A stretch of DNA of 5,277 nt from an uncultured Lysobacteraceae bacterium (GTDB lineage: Bacteria; Pseudomonadota; Gammaproteobacteria; Xanthomonadales; Xanthomonadaceae). The stretch covers positions 1 to 5,277 of the forward strand of contig CAMLSB010000131.1 of NCBI GenBank assembly GCA_946482565.1, in the 5' to 3' direction. The translations under genes were made by a program, and so were the position numbers. A model generated the notes under the pieces. The model searched no databases. It was not told where the DNA came from and worked only from the letters and a program-made list of their open reading frames with translations. Positions 1 to 5,277 of this stretch are shown one piece after another (positions within the stretch are counted from its first letter, which is position 1; every line of letters starts with the position of its first letter).

Positions 1-163
1 GCCAGAAGAAATACAGGTCGCGCCAGAGGTCGTCGCGGGTGCGCAGCCAGCGCCACTCGATGAAGGCCAGCCAGTGGGCCAGGCCGATGGTGAACGCCGG
101 GAACAGGATGTGGAAGGAGATGACGAATCCGAACTGGATCCTCGACAGCAGCAGCGCATCCAA
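1..163 (-). CDS. cydA: Cytochrome bd ubiquinol oxidase subunit I, N-terminal part (runs off the left edge)
   Basis: Subunit I of the cytochrome bd quinol oxidase, an inner-membrane terminal oxidase that takes electrons from quinol and reduces oxygen to water. Reading the minus strand from 163 gives 54 residues that begin MDALLLSRIQFGFVISFHIL and continue through FPAFTIGLAHWLAFIEW. This is the characteristic first transmembrane helix of CydA/CioA. His18 matches the conserved N-terminal histidine (His19 in E. coli CydA) that ligates a high-spin heme. I chose the TTG at 163-161 as start because a good Shine-Dalgarno sequence, GGAGA (175-171), lies 7 nt upstream and the product then begins like known family members. 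An in-frame ATG at 232-230 would add 23 residues (rich in G, A, P and R) that are foreign to the family. The rest of the gene, and probably cydB, lie outside the window. Whether it is the cyanide-insensitive (CIO) or E. coli type cannot be told from this piece. Confidence 0.9.
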   Translation of the reverse strand, partial: MDALLLSRIQFGFVISFHILFPAFTIGLAHWLAFIEWRWLRTRDDLWRDLYFFW

Positions 164-205
164 CGCAGCGTCTCCGGCGGCGCCTGGGGGAGCGCCGGCC
201 CGCCC

Positions 206-211
206 ATTGTG
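206..211 (-). promoter_or_regulatory. Possible -10 element for cydA
   Basis: The minus strand reads CACAAT here, four of six matches to TATAAT, about 43 bases upstream of the proposed TTG start of cydA. No convincing -35 hexamer sits 16-18 nt further upstream. No FNR/ANR-type TTGAT-N4-ATCAA box, often expected near bd oxidase genes, is visible in the 137-bp divergent region. Weak, position-based call. Confidence 0.25.
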
Positions 212-264
212 CGCCCTGCGCGTGAAACGCATGACCTTCGGCTCGGCCGGCGGCGGCGGCGGGC

Positions 265-273
265 TGCTACGCT
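265..273 (+). promoter_or_regulatory. Possible extended -10 element for the S9 peptidase-hemF pair
   Basis: TGCTACGCT combines a TG dinucleotide with the hexamer TACGCT (three of six matches to TATAAT), 28 nt before the ATG at 301. GCTACGCT-like -10 boxes are common in high-GC xanthomonads, which is why it is listed. The -35 region (around 245-250) is plain GC-rich sequence with no match to TTGACA. It would give a leader of about 20 nt. Inference only. Confidence 0.3.
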
Positions 274-300
274 GCGCCGGTTTCCGTCCGGACCATTGCC

Positions 301-2766
301 ATGCCACTGCGTTTCCGCCGCGTCCCGGCCATGCTCCTCGCGGGCATGCTCCCCACGGCCCTGCTCGCGGCGTTGCCCGCGGCCGCGCAACAGTCCGCCG
401 CCGCCGCGACCGGCGGCGTCCCCGCGCTGACGCTGGCCCAGGCCATGGCCGACCCGGACTGGATCGGGCCGCCGGTGGAAGACGCCTGGTGGGCCTGGGA
501 CGGCTCCGCCGCGCAATACCGGCTCAAGCGCACGGCCGCGTCGATCCGCGACACCTGGTCGGTGCCGGCCACGGGCGGCACGCCGGCGCGCGTGGACGGC
601 GCGGCGCTCGCCGGCCTCGACGCCGCGGATCCCGTTTACGACGCGCAGCGCGCGCGCATGGCCTACATCCGCAACGGCGACGTATTCGTGCGCGACCTGC
701 GCGACGGCGCGCTGCGGCAGCTCACGCGCGACAACGCCGACCAGGCGCTGCCGCAATGGGGCAGCGATGGCTCGCTGTCGTGGCGCGTCGGCAACGACTG
801 GTATCGCTGGACGGCGGCGGGTGGCGTCGCCCAGGCCGCCTCGGTGCGCGCCGAGCGCGCGCCGGGCGAAGCGCCCAAGCAGGACGACCTGCGCGACCGC
901 CAGCTGCGCCTGATCGACACGCTGCGCGACGACCGCGAACGCCGCGACGATGCGCGCGAACAGCAGGACGCCTGGCGCGCCGCCGATCCGAGCCGCGCGC
1001 CCGCAGCGGCCTACCTGGGCGACGACGTTTCCATCGCCGACACCGCGATGTCGCCCGATGGCCGCTGGCTCCTCGTCGTCACCACGGCGAAGGGTGCAGA
1101 CGCGGGCAAGGGCACGAGCCTGCCGCACTACGTCACCGAGTCCGGTTACCAGGAACCCGAGGAAGGCCGCCCGCTGGTCGGTCGCAATGCGCCCGCCGCG
1201 CACACGCTGTGGCTGGTCGAGGTCGCGACGGGCAAGGCGCGCAAGCTGTCGTTCTCGTCGTTGCCGGGCATCGGCGTGGATCCCCTCGCGGCGCTGCGCA
1301 AGGCCGCCGGCCAGGACCCGCTGAAAGGCGACCGCGATGCACGCATCGAGACCGACGGCGACGGCAACGGCCCGGCGATCCACTGGTCGGATGATTCGCG
1401 CAGCGCGGCGGTGCTGGTGCGCGCGGTCGACAACAAGGATCGCTGGATCGCGACGATCACGCCCGCGACGGCAGGCACGATGACGGCAGGATCGGCGAAG
1501 CCCACGCTGCAGTCGCGCCACCGCCTGCACGACGACGCCTGGATCAACTGGGACTTCAACGATTTCGGCTGGATGCCGGATGGCCGCACGCTGTGGTACC
1601 TGTCGGAGGAAAGCGGCTGGTCGCAGGTGTACGTCCTCGATACGTCGACGCCTGGCGCGCGCGCGCGCCAGCTCACCTCGGGCCATTGGGAAGCGTCGCA
1701 GCCGCAGCTCACGGCCGACGGACGCGGCTTCCTGTTCCTGTGCAACCGCGCGTCGCCGGTGGATTACGAAGTGTGCCGTGTCGGCGCCGATGGCGACGAC
1801 GTGCGCGAACTGACGTCGCTCGACGGCGTCGAAGGCTTCGCGCAATCGCCCGACGGCCGCCAGCTGCTGGTGCGTCATTCCTCGGCCTACCTGCCGCCGC
1901 AGCTCGCGGTGGTCGACGCCAGCGCTGGCGGCACCGCGCGCGAACTCACCGACACGCGCAGCGCCGCGTTCAAGGCGATGCCGTGGATCGCGCCCGAGCG
2001 CGTCGAGATGCCCTCGAAGCATGGCGCCGGCACGGTGTACGGCAAGTTCTACGGACCCGCGAACCGCGAGCCCGGACGCAAGTATCCGCTGGTGATGTTC
2101 GTGCACGGTGCCGGTTACCTGCAGAACGCCGAGCTGCGCTGGCCCGACTATTTCCGCGAGCAGATGTTCCACAACCTGCTCGTGCAGCGCGGCTACGAGG
2201 TGCTCGACCTCGACTACCGCGGCTCCGCCGGCTACGGCCGCGACTGGCGCACCGCGATCTACCGCAACATGGGCCACCCCGAGCTCGAGGACTACCTCGA
2301 CGGCCTCGACTGGGCCGTGGCGAACCGCCAGGCCGACCGCGACCATGCCGGCATCTACGGCGGCAGCTACGGCGGCTTCATGACCTTCATGGCCCTGTTC
2401 CGCGAGCCGGGCGTGTTCAAGGCCGGCGCGGCGCTGCGGCCGGTGTCGGACTGGACGCGCTACAACCACGAATACACGTCGAACATCCTCAACACGCCCG
2501 ACATCGACCCCGAGGCCTACAAACGCTCCTCGCCGATCGAGTTCGCCGAAGGCCTGCACGACCGTCTGCTGATCGCGCACGGCATGATCGACGACAACGT
2601 GTTCTTCGAGGATTCGGTGAACATGGCGCAGAAGCTCATCGAGCTGCGCAAGGACAACTGGTCCATCGCGCCCTACCCGCTCGAACGCCACGGCTTCACC
2701 CATCCGGACGCGTGGTACGACGAGTACCGCCGCATCCTCGAGCTGTTCGATTCGACGCTGAAGTGA
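301..2766 (+). CDS. Exported S9 family (DPP-IV-like) serine peptidase
   Basis: An 821-residue prolyl-oligopeptidase-family peptidase, expected to cleave peptides in the periplasm or outside the cell. Residues 1-29 form a Sec signal peptide: basic start (RFRR), hydrophobic core rich in L and A, and an AAA cleavage site before Gln30. The middle (about 60-560) is beta-propeller-like, with repeated SPDGR, MPDGR and TADGR motifs as in the DPP-IV N-terminal domain. The C-terminal alpha/beta hydrolase contains VHGAGY (601-606), DYRGSAGYG (638-646), the nucleophile in GGSYGGF (Ser689), the acid in HGMIDDNV (Asp764) and the base in ERHGF (His797), so the catalytic triad is intact and of S9B type. I do not see the paired-glutamate YEEE motif that anchors the substrate amino terminus in true DPP-IV; a Glu-rich YQEPEEG lies at 283-289. 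Dipeptidyl-peptidase specificity is therefore unproven. The ATG at 301 is kept because the next Met (residue 11) would remove the basic start of the signal peptide. hemF follows after 2 bp, so the two are probably one operon. Confidence 0.93.
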   Translation: MPLRFRRVPAMLLAGMLPTALLAALPAAAQQSAAAATGGVPALTLAQAMADPDWIGPPVEDAWWAWDGSAAQYRLKRTAASIRDTWSVPATGGTPARVDGAALAGLDAADPVYDAQRARMAYIRNGDVFVRDLRDGALRQLTRDNADQALPQWGSDGSLSWRVGNDWYRWTAAGGVAQAASVRAERAPGEAPKQDDLRDRQLRLIDTLRDDRERRDDAREQQDAWRAADPSRAPAAAYLGDDVSIADTAMSPDGRWLLVVTTAKGADAGKGTSLPHYVTESGYQEPEEGRPLVGRNAPAAHTLWLVEVATGKARKLSFSSLPGIGVDPLAALRKAAGQDPLKGDRDARIETDGDGNGPAIHWSDDSRSAAVLVRAVDNKDRWIATITPATAGTMTAGSAKPTLQSRHRLHDDAWINWDFNDFGWMPDGRTLWYLSEESGWSQVYVLDTSTPGARARQLTSGHWEASQPQLTADGRGFLFLCNRASPVDYEVCRVGADGDDVRELTSLDGVEGFAQSPDGRQLLVRHSSAYLPPQLAVVDASAGGTARELTDTRSAAFKAMPWIAPERVEMPSKHGAGTVYGKFYGPANREPGRKYPLVMFVHGAGYLQNAELRWPDYFREQMFHNLLVQRGYEVLDLDYRGSAGYGRDWRTAIYRNMGHPELEDYLDGLDWAVANRQADRDHAGIYGGSYGGFMTFMALFREPGVFKAGAALRPVSDWTRYNHEYTSNILNTPDIDPEAYKRSSPIEFAEGLHDRLLIAHGMIDDNVFFEDSVNMAQKLIELRKDNWSIAPYPLERHGFTHPDAWYDEYRRILELFDSTLK

Positions 2767-2768
2767 GC

Positions 2769-3695
2769 ATGGAACACGCCCCCGCTTCGTTCGACACCGT
2801 CCGCGACTGGCTGCTCGGCCTGCAGGACCGCATCTGCGCCGCCATCGAAGCGGCGGACGGGGGCGCGCGCTTCGCCGAGGACCAGTGGACGCGGAACGAA
2901 GGCGGCGGCGGCCGCACCCGCGTGCTGCGCGACGGCGCGGTGTTCGAGCAGGCCGGCATCGGCTTTTCCGACGTCTCGGGCACGAAATTGCCGCCGTCGG
3001 CCAGCGTCGCGCGCCCCGAACTCGCGGGCGCATCGTGGCGCGCCTGCGGCGTGTCGCTCGTTTTCCATCCGCGCAACCCGTACCTGCCGACCACGCACGC
3101 CAACGTGCGCCACTTCCGCGCGATGCGTGACGGCGAGACCGTGGCCTGGTGGTTCGGCGGCGGCTTCGACCTGACGCCGTTCTATCCCTTCGACGAGGAT
3201 GTGCTGCACTGGCACCGTACTGCCCGCGCGCTCTGCGAGCCGTTCGGCGGACAGGAACGCTACGAGGCGCACAAGCGCTGGTGCGACGAGTACTTCTTCC
3301 TGAAGCATCGCAACGAGACGCGCGGCATCGGCGGCCTGTTCTTCGACGACCTGCACACGAATTTCGATGCCGATTTCGCCTACATGCGCGCGGTCGGCGA
3401 CGGCTTCCCCGACGCCTACCTGCCGATCGTCGAACGCCGCAAGGACACCGCGTACGGCGAGCGCGAACGCGAATTCCAGCTCTATCGCCGCGGCCGCTAC
3501 GTCGAGTTCAACCTGGTCTACGACCGCGGCACGCTGTTCGGCCTGCAGTCCGGCGGCCGCGCCGAGTCGATCCTGATGAGCCTGCCGCCGCTGGTGCGCT
3601 GGGAATACGGCTACGCGCCGGAACCGGGCAGCGCCGAGGCCCGCCTGGCCGACTACCTGCGCCCGCGCGACTGGCTCGGCGAAAGCGCCGGCTGA
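2769..3695 (+). CDS. hemF: Oxygen-dependent coproporphyrinogen III oxidase
   Basis: A 308-residue cytoplasmic enzyme of heme biosynthesis. It oxidatively decarboxylates two propionate side chains of coproporphyrinogen III to vinyl groups, using O2 and giving protoporphyrinogen IX. The family signatures are present in order: [10 protein letters not shown] (39-48), [13 protein letters not shown] (59-71), [21 protein letters not shown] (94-114), [13 protein letters not shown] (127-139), [15 protein letters not shown] (180-194) and [20 protein letters not shown] (244-263). His100, His110, His149 and His180 line up with E. coli HemF His96, His106, His145 and His175, where His106 is implicated in catalysis and the others in metal binding. 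The length is normal (E. coli 299). The start lies 2 bp after the peptidase stop with only a weak purine-rich sequence before it, which suggests translational coupling. The gene ends 3 bp from the convergent DUF421 gene. Confidence 0.97.
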   Translation: MEHAPASFDTVRDWLLGLQDRICAAIEAADGGARFAEDQWTRNEGGGGRTRVLRDGAVFEQAGIGFSDVSGTKLPPSASVARPELAGASWRACGVSLVFHPRNPYLPTTHANVRHFRAMRDGETVAWWFGGGFDLTPFYPFDEDVLHWHRTARALCEPFGGQERYEAHKRWCDEYFFLKHRNETRGIGGLFFDDLHTNFDADFAYMRAVGDGFPDAYLPIVERRKDTAYGEREREFQLYRRGRYVEFNLVYDRGTLFGLQSGGRAESILMSLPPLVRWEYGYAPEPGSAEARLADYLRPRDWLGESAG

Positions 3696-3707
3696 CTCTC
3701 AGTCGGC
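3687..3707. other. Hairpin spanning both stop codons of the convergent hemF and DUF421 genes
   Basis: Nine bases on each side (3687-3695 and 3699-3707) pair around a 3-base CTC loop. On the plus strand eight pairs are Watson-Crick and one is G-U; on the minus strand the same position is an A-C mismatch. The TGA of hemF and the stop of the opposing gene face each other in the stem, and the loop is exactly the 3-bp intergenic gap. No T-tract follows on either side, so it is not a standard intrinsic terminator. It may still help pause polymerase or shield the hemF mRNA end. Confidence 0.4.
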
Positions 3708-4268
3708 CTGCGGGCTTCCCGGCCGCCGCCGGCGGCGATGCAGGGACTTGCGCGGCAACCGCGACAGGTACTTCGCCGCGCGCTCGACGCCGCCGGCGTC
3801 CTTGGGCACCACGCTGATGCTGCCGTTGGTCTCCAGCAGCGCCAGCGCGACATCGTCGGGATCGGCGAGGTTGTTCATCCGCAGCGCCTCGTGGAAGTCG
3901 TCGAGGCTGACCAGCTCCCGGCGCAGCACGTCCTCGAACACCACGCCGTCGCGCGCGAGCACCATCGGCACGCCTTCGATGATGCGTTCGGCGCGCTGCG
4001 ACCGCGCGGTCACGTAGGCGACGCCCAGGTTCAGCAGGATCAGCGTGGCGGCGAGGATCACCGCCCCGGTCACGGAGTTGTCGCCGCCGTTGAGCCCGTT
4101 CTGCACCGCGTTGCCGATCAGGATCAGCAGCACCAGGTCGAACGGCGTGAACTGCCCCACCGCCCGCTTCCCCGACGCGCGCACCAGCACCATCACCAGC
4201 AGGTACACCACGACCGCCCGCACCACGAACACCCACCACGGCGCCGACAACCCCCAGATCTCGCCCAT
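3699..4268 (-). CDS. DUF421 / YetF-type inner-membrane protein
   Basis: A 189-residue protein of the DUF421 (YetF/YdfR/YrbG) group, whose biochemical role is not established. Three hydrophobic segments lie near the N-terminus (about 11-29, 43-57 and 67-87). They are followed by a soluble domain with the pattern REL-SLDDFHEALR-N-L-D-DVALALLETNGSISVVPK (about 117-156), which is the family's C-terminal domain ending in the E-x-NG-x-ISVV motif. The TPFD motif before segment 2 and GNAVQNGL at its end are also typical. A basic tail (KSLHRRRRRP, about 174-183) ends the protein. Start choice: the ATG at 4268-4266 has AGGAG (4280-4276) 7 nt upstream and gives a standard-length product. The frame stays open a further 84 codons upstream to 4520, but that part is GC-rich palindromic DNA with no family similarity. 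The leader carries GGGG (4274-4271) between the Shine-Dalgarno and the start codon, plus several hairpins. Confidence 0.88.
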   Translation of the reverse strand: MGEIWGLSAPWWVFVVRAVVVYLLVMVLVRASGKRAVGQFTPFDLVLLILIGNAVQNGLNGGDNSVTGAVILAATLILLNLGVAYVTARSQRAERIIEGVPMVLARDGVVFEDVLRRELVSLDDFHEALRMNNLADPDDVALALLETNGSISVVPKDAGGVERAAKYLSRLPRKSLHRRRRRPGSPQAD

Positions 4269-4336
4269 CGCCCCGCTCCTGCGCCGTTGCCAGGCCGCCA
4301 GCATCCCACACGCCTGCCGCCATTCCCGTCGCGACG

Positions 4337-4391
4337 CCTCCCGCACGGAGGAACAGCCCCCCTTCCCAAGGGGGGCGCGCCGACAGGCGCG
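4337..4391. repeat. Cluster of short REP-like hairpins in the DUF421 leader
   Basis: Three inverted repeats stand next to each other: 5-bp arms at 4337-4341/4347-4351; 9-bp perfect arms at 4356-4364/4368-4376 with a 3-base loop (GCCCCCCTT CCC AAGGGGGGC); and 6-bp arms at 4376-4381/4386-4391 with a GACA loop. Compact tandem GC hairpins between genes are the form of REP/BIME elements in gammaproteobacteria. If the DUF421 gene is transcribed from further right, the cluster lies in its 5' untranslated leader. Membership in a genome-wide repeat family is an inference; only this single copy is visible. Confidence 0.5.
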
Positions 4392-4417
4392 AGGGATGTA
4401 AGGCGCATTGCGCGGGG

Positions 4418-4480
4418 CCCAAAGTTTTGGCGCCCACGTTTCATCGCTCTGCCGGAACACCACCGCGCCAAAACTTTGGG
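4418..4480. repeat. Perfect 16-bp inverted repeat with 31-bp spacer
   Basis: CCCAAAGTTTTGGCGC at 4418-4433 is matched without error by its reverse complement at 4465-4480. On the plus strand the right arm is followed by GGGC and six T (4485-4490), so a plus-strand RNA could form a terminator-like structure. A slipped pairing of GCCC (4417-4420) with GGGC (4481-4484) would put the stem base directly against the T-tract. No plus-strand gene that needs a terminator is seen immediately upstream. It could equally be the ends of a tiny palindromic element or part of a dispersed intergenic repeat. Confidence 0.6.
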
Positions 4481-4516
4481 GGGCTTTTTTATGCGCTGCG
4501 CGCATAAAAAAGCCCC
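4480..4516. repeat. Perfect 37-nt palindrome (17-bp arms) overlapping the sRNA terminator tail
   Basis: The arms 4480-4496 and 4500-4516 are exact reverse complements around a TGC centre. Each arm reads GGGGC, six T, then ATGCGC when read inward. The right arm contains the T-tract of the minus-strand terminator of the small RNA, while the left arm supplies an equal T-tract for the plus strand. The site therefore looks like two terminator tails placed head to head. A stem of this length would form in RNA of either strand. Confidence 0.7.
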
Positions 4517-4544
4517 GCATAGCCAGGGGGAGGGCTAGCGGGGC
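4506..4544 (-). terminator. Rho-independent terminator of the small RNA (and of polA read-through)
   Basis: On the minus strand GCCCCGC (4544-4538) pairs with GCGGGGC (4518-4512), and TAGCC (4537... read as + GGCTA 4533-4537) pairs with its complement at 4520-4524. One bulged base lies at 4519 and the 8-base loop CTCCCCCT is at 4532-4525. Six T follow immediately (4511-4506). This is a strong, classical intrinsic terminator in the minus direction, and it also forms the last C-rich hairpin of the small RNA. Confidence 0.9.
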
Positions 4545-4631
4545 CGGGGAACGGACCCTGGGGAGGGGTATCCGTTCCGGGGGATCACTCCAGGGGAGGG
4601 GAGGTGATCACACGACGGACGTTGCATCCGT
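4506..4631 (-). ncRNA. sX13: sX13-like C-rich-loop regulatory small RNA
   Basis: A predicted trans-acting RNA of about 126 nt. On the minus strand four hairpins follow each other: H1 (CGACGGA/TCCGTCG, 4633-4613); H2 (GATCAC/GTGATC plus bulged TCC/GGA, 4609-4583, loop CCTCCCCT); H3 (GGAACGGA/TCCGTTCC plus CCC/GGG, 4578-4548, loop CTCCCCA); and H4, the terminator (loop CTCCCCCT). Three unrelated stems presenting the same CTCCCC core in the loop is strong evidence for a selected RNA. From memory of the literature, Xanthomonas sX13 is about 115 nt, lies beside polA, is restricted to Xanthomonadaceae and acts through C-rich loops on G-rich mRNA leaders. Position, size and loop design all agree here, though I could not align the sequences. 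The loops are also complementary to G-rich Shine-Dalgarno sequences. The 5' end is placed about 6 nt after the -10 element and is uncertain by a few bases; if it is at 4631, the outer two pairs of H1 are lost. Confidence 0.82.
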
Positions 4632-4636
4632 CGCGG

Positions 4637-4642
4637 TCTATA
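4637..4642 (-). promoter_or_regulatory. -10 element for the sX13-like RNA
   Basis: The minus strand reads TATAGA (4642-4637), a five-of-six match to TATAAT, in otherwise GC-rich DNA. It lies at the right distance from the first hairpin to give a transcript starting near 4631. It sits within GGTCATATAGACC (4647-4635), whose GGTC/GACC ends are symmetric and could be an operator, though this may be chance. No good -35 hexamer is seen 16-19 nt upstream. An A/T-rich stretch with six T (4688-4683 on the minus strand) lies about 40 bases upstream and could act as an UP-like element. Confidence 0.6.
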
Positions 4643-4700
4643 TGACCACCCCCTACATGGATGGTTCGTGAAGATTCGGGTTAAAAAACTGTTGGGTTCA

Positions 4701-4715
4701 GGAATGATTCATTCC
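4701..4715. repeat. 15-bp perfect palindrome just downstream of polA
   Basis: GGAATGATTCATTCC has 7-base arms around a single central base and lies 15 bp after the polA stop. In the minus direction six T occur about 12 nt further on (4688-4683), so it might be a weak polA terminator, but the gap is too long for a standard one. Its high symmetry is also compatible with a protein-binding site upstream of the small-RNA promoter. Confidence 0.4.
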
Positions 4716-4729
4716 CCCGAAACGCCGCG

Positions 4730-5277
4730 TCAGTGCGCCTCGTCCCAGTCGTTGCCGACCCCCGAATCCACCACCAGCGGCACCCGCAGTTCGGCCGCCG
4801 CGGCCATGCGCCGCGGCACCTCGGCGAGCAGGGTATCGACGAACCCGGCATCCACCTCGAACACCAGTTCGTCGTGCACCTGCAGCACCATCAGCGCCGG
4901 CGAACCCCCGTCCGCGCGCTGCTGTCCCGCGAGCCAGCCGTGGATGTCGATCATGGCGCGCTTGATGATGTCCGCCGCGGTGCCCTGCATCGGCGCGTTG
5001 ATCGCGGCGCGCTCGGCGCCCGCGCGCAGGCCCTGGTTGCGCGCCTGGATGTCGGCCAGGTACAGGCGGCGGCCGAAGACCGTCTCCACGTAGCCGCGAT
5101 CGCGTGCCTGCTGCCGGGTGGCTTCCATGAAATCGCGCACGCCGGGGTAGCGGCTGAAGTACAGCGCGATGTAGTCCTGCGCCTCGCCGCGCGAGATGTC
5201 GAGCTGCTTGGCCAGGCCGAACGCGCTCATGCCGTACATCAGGCCGAAGTTGATCGCCTTGGCGGCGCGGCGCTCGT
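4730..5277 (-). CDS. polA: DNA polymerase I, C-terminal 181 residues (runs off the right edge)
   Basis: The C-terminal polymerase region of DNA polymerase I, which fills gaps in DNA repair and replaces Okazaki primers. Reading the minus strand from the edge, the first residues are [20 protein letters not shown], the O-helix of the fingers. Arg2, Lys6, Phe10 and Tyr14 of this fragment match E. coli Arg754, Lys758, Phe762 and Tyr766; Ile765 of E. coli is Met here. Further on are FGRRLYL, the [22 protein letters not shown] block and the palm motif [10 protein letters not shown], whose HDE codons are at 4876-4868 (E. coli His881, Asp882, Glu883). The protein ends NDWDEAH, close to the E. coli ending NWDQAH, so the 3' end is complete. 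The Phe at the 762 position predicts strong discrimination against dideoxynucleotides. The small RNA starts about 100 bp after the stop in the same direction. Confidence 0.97.
   Translation of the reverse strand, partial: ERRAAKAINFGLMYGMSAFGLAKQLDISRGEAQDYIALYFSRYPGVRDFMEATRQQARDRGYVETVFGRRLYLADIQARNQGLRAGAERAAINAPMQGTAADIIKRAMIDIHGWLAGQQRADGGSPALMVLQVHDELVFEVDAGFVDTLLAEVPRRMAAAAELRVPLVVDSGVGNDWDEAH

Noticed and set aside
220..230. GCGT-GAA-ACGC inverted repeat in the cydA/peptidase divergent region as an operator
   Set aside because: The arms are only 4 bp and expected by chance in GC-rich DNA; it matches no known regulator site I can name.
39..1394. Long plus-strand open frame overlapping cydA and the peptidase
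   Set aside because: It is an off-frame shadow of the S9 peptidase in high-GC DNA; the product is an arginine/alanine/glycine-rich string with no family features.
1593..2768. Upstream extension of the hemF frame, which would give a 700-residue protein
   Set aside because: The extra part is the out-of-frame reading of the peptidase gene, and family similarity starts only after the ATG at 2769.
1..3695. cydA, peptidase and hemF as a dedicated heme/respiration cluster
   Set aside because: The link between heme supply and the bd oxidase is plausible, but the genes are divergent, the peptidase does not fit, and the other cyd genes are not visible.
4269..4520. 84-codon N-terminal extension of the DUF421 protein
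   Set aside because: It translates the palindromic intergenic DNA, has no similarity to the family, and the ATG at 4268 has a good Shine-Dalgarno and gives the expected length.
3738..4538. Plus-strand open frame across the DUF421 gene
   Set aside because: It is a histidine/arginine/glutamine-rich antisense shadow; the minus-strand frame has clear transmembrane segments and DUF421 motifs.
4523..4603. Plus-strand GGGGAGGGG loops as a CsrA/RsmA-sequestering RNA
   Set aside because: The GGA motifs are present on the plus strand, but the terminator T-tract and the -10 element both point to transcription of the minus strand, where the loops read CTCCCC.
4512..4633. Spaced repeated motif as a CRISPR array
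   Set aside because: The shared motif is only 6-8 bases, the spacing is irregular and each copy is in the loop of a different stem; there are no cas genes.
4408..4671. 87-residue plus-strand open frame in the polA-DUF421 spacer
   Set aside because: It runs through the inverted repeats and the sRNA on the opposite strand and shows no protein-like composition or ribosome-binding site.

Overview
The window is GC-rich DNA from a gammaproteobacterium of the Xanthomonadaceae/Lysobacteraceae (Lysobacter, Luteimonas or Stenotrophomonas type). This rests on four things: heavy G/C bias at third codon positions, xanthomonad-like CydA and PolA sequences, an exported S9 peptidase typical of the group, and, just downstream of polA, a small RNA gene with the architecture of the Xanthomonas regulatory RNA sX13. 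No gene here looks horizontally acquired.

Layout. At the left edge, on the minus strand, lies the 5' end of cydA (cytochrome bd oxidase subunit I), probably starting at a TTG codon. A 137-bp divergent promoter region separates it from a plus-strand pair: an exported dipeptidyl-peptidase-IV-like S9 serine peptidase (301-2766), followed after 2 bp by hemF (2769-3695), the oxygen-dependent coproporphyrinogen III oxidase. hemF converges on a minus-strand DUF421/YetF-type inner-membrane protein (3699-4268) with only 3 bp between the stop codons. At the right edge, on the minus strand, is the 3' part of polA (DNA polymerase I, palm/fingers region).

The roughly 460-bp space between polA and the DUF421 gene has no protein gene but is full of RNA-level structure. 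The half next to polA holds a minus-strand small RNA (about 4631-4506). It has a TATAGA -10 element and four successive hairpins; three of the loops carry the same C-rich core (CTCCCC), and the last hairpin is a textbook rho-independent terminator. This matches the C-rich-loop riboregulator sX13, which I recall being described next to polA in Xanthomonas. The other half holds palindromes: a perfect 17-bp-arm palindrome overlapping the terminator tail, a perfect 16-bp inverted repeat, and a cluster of short REP-like hairpins in the leader of the DUF421 gene. These may belong to a dispersed intergenic repeat.

Functional links. CydA needs hemes, and HemF makes a heme precursor under aerobic conditions, so two of the genes share heme and respiration; this may be coincidence. 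The S9 peptidase and hemF are very likely co-transcribed. The small RNA would act in trans on mRNAs with G-rich ribosome-binding regions. The DUF421 gene has such a GGGG next to its start, so it is a candidate, but only a candidate, local target.
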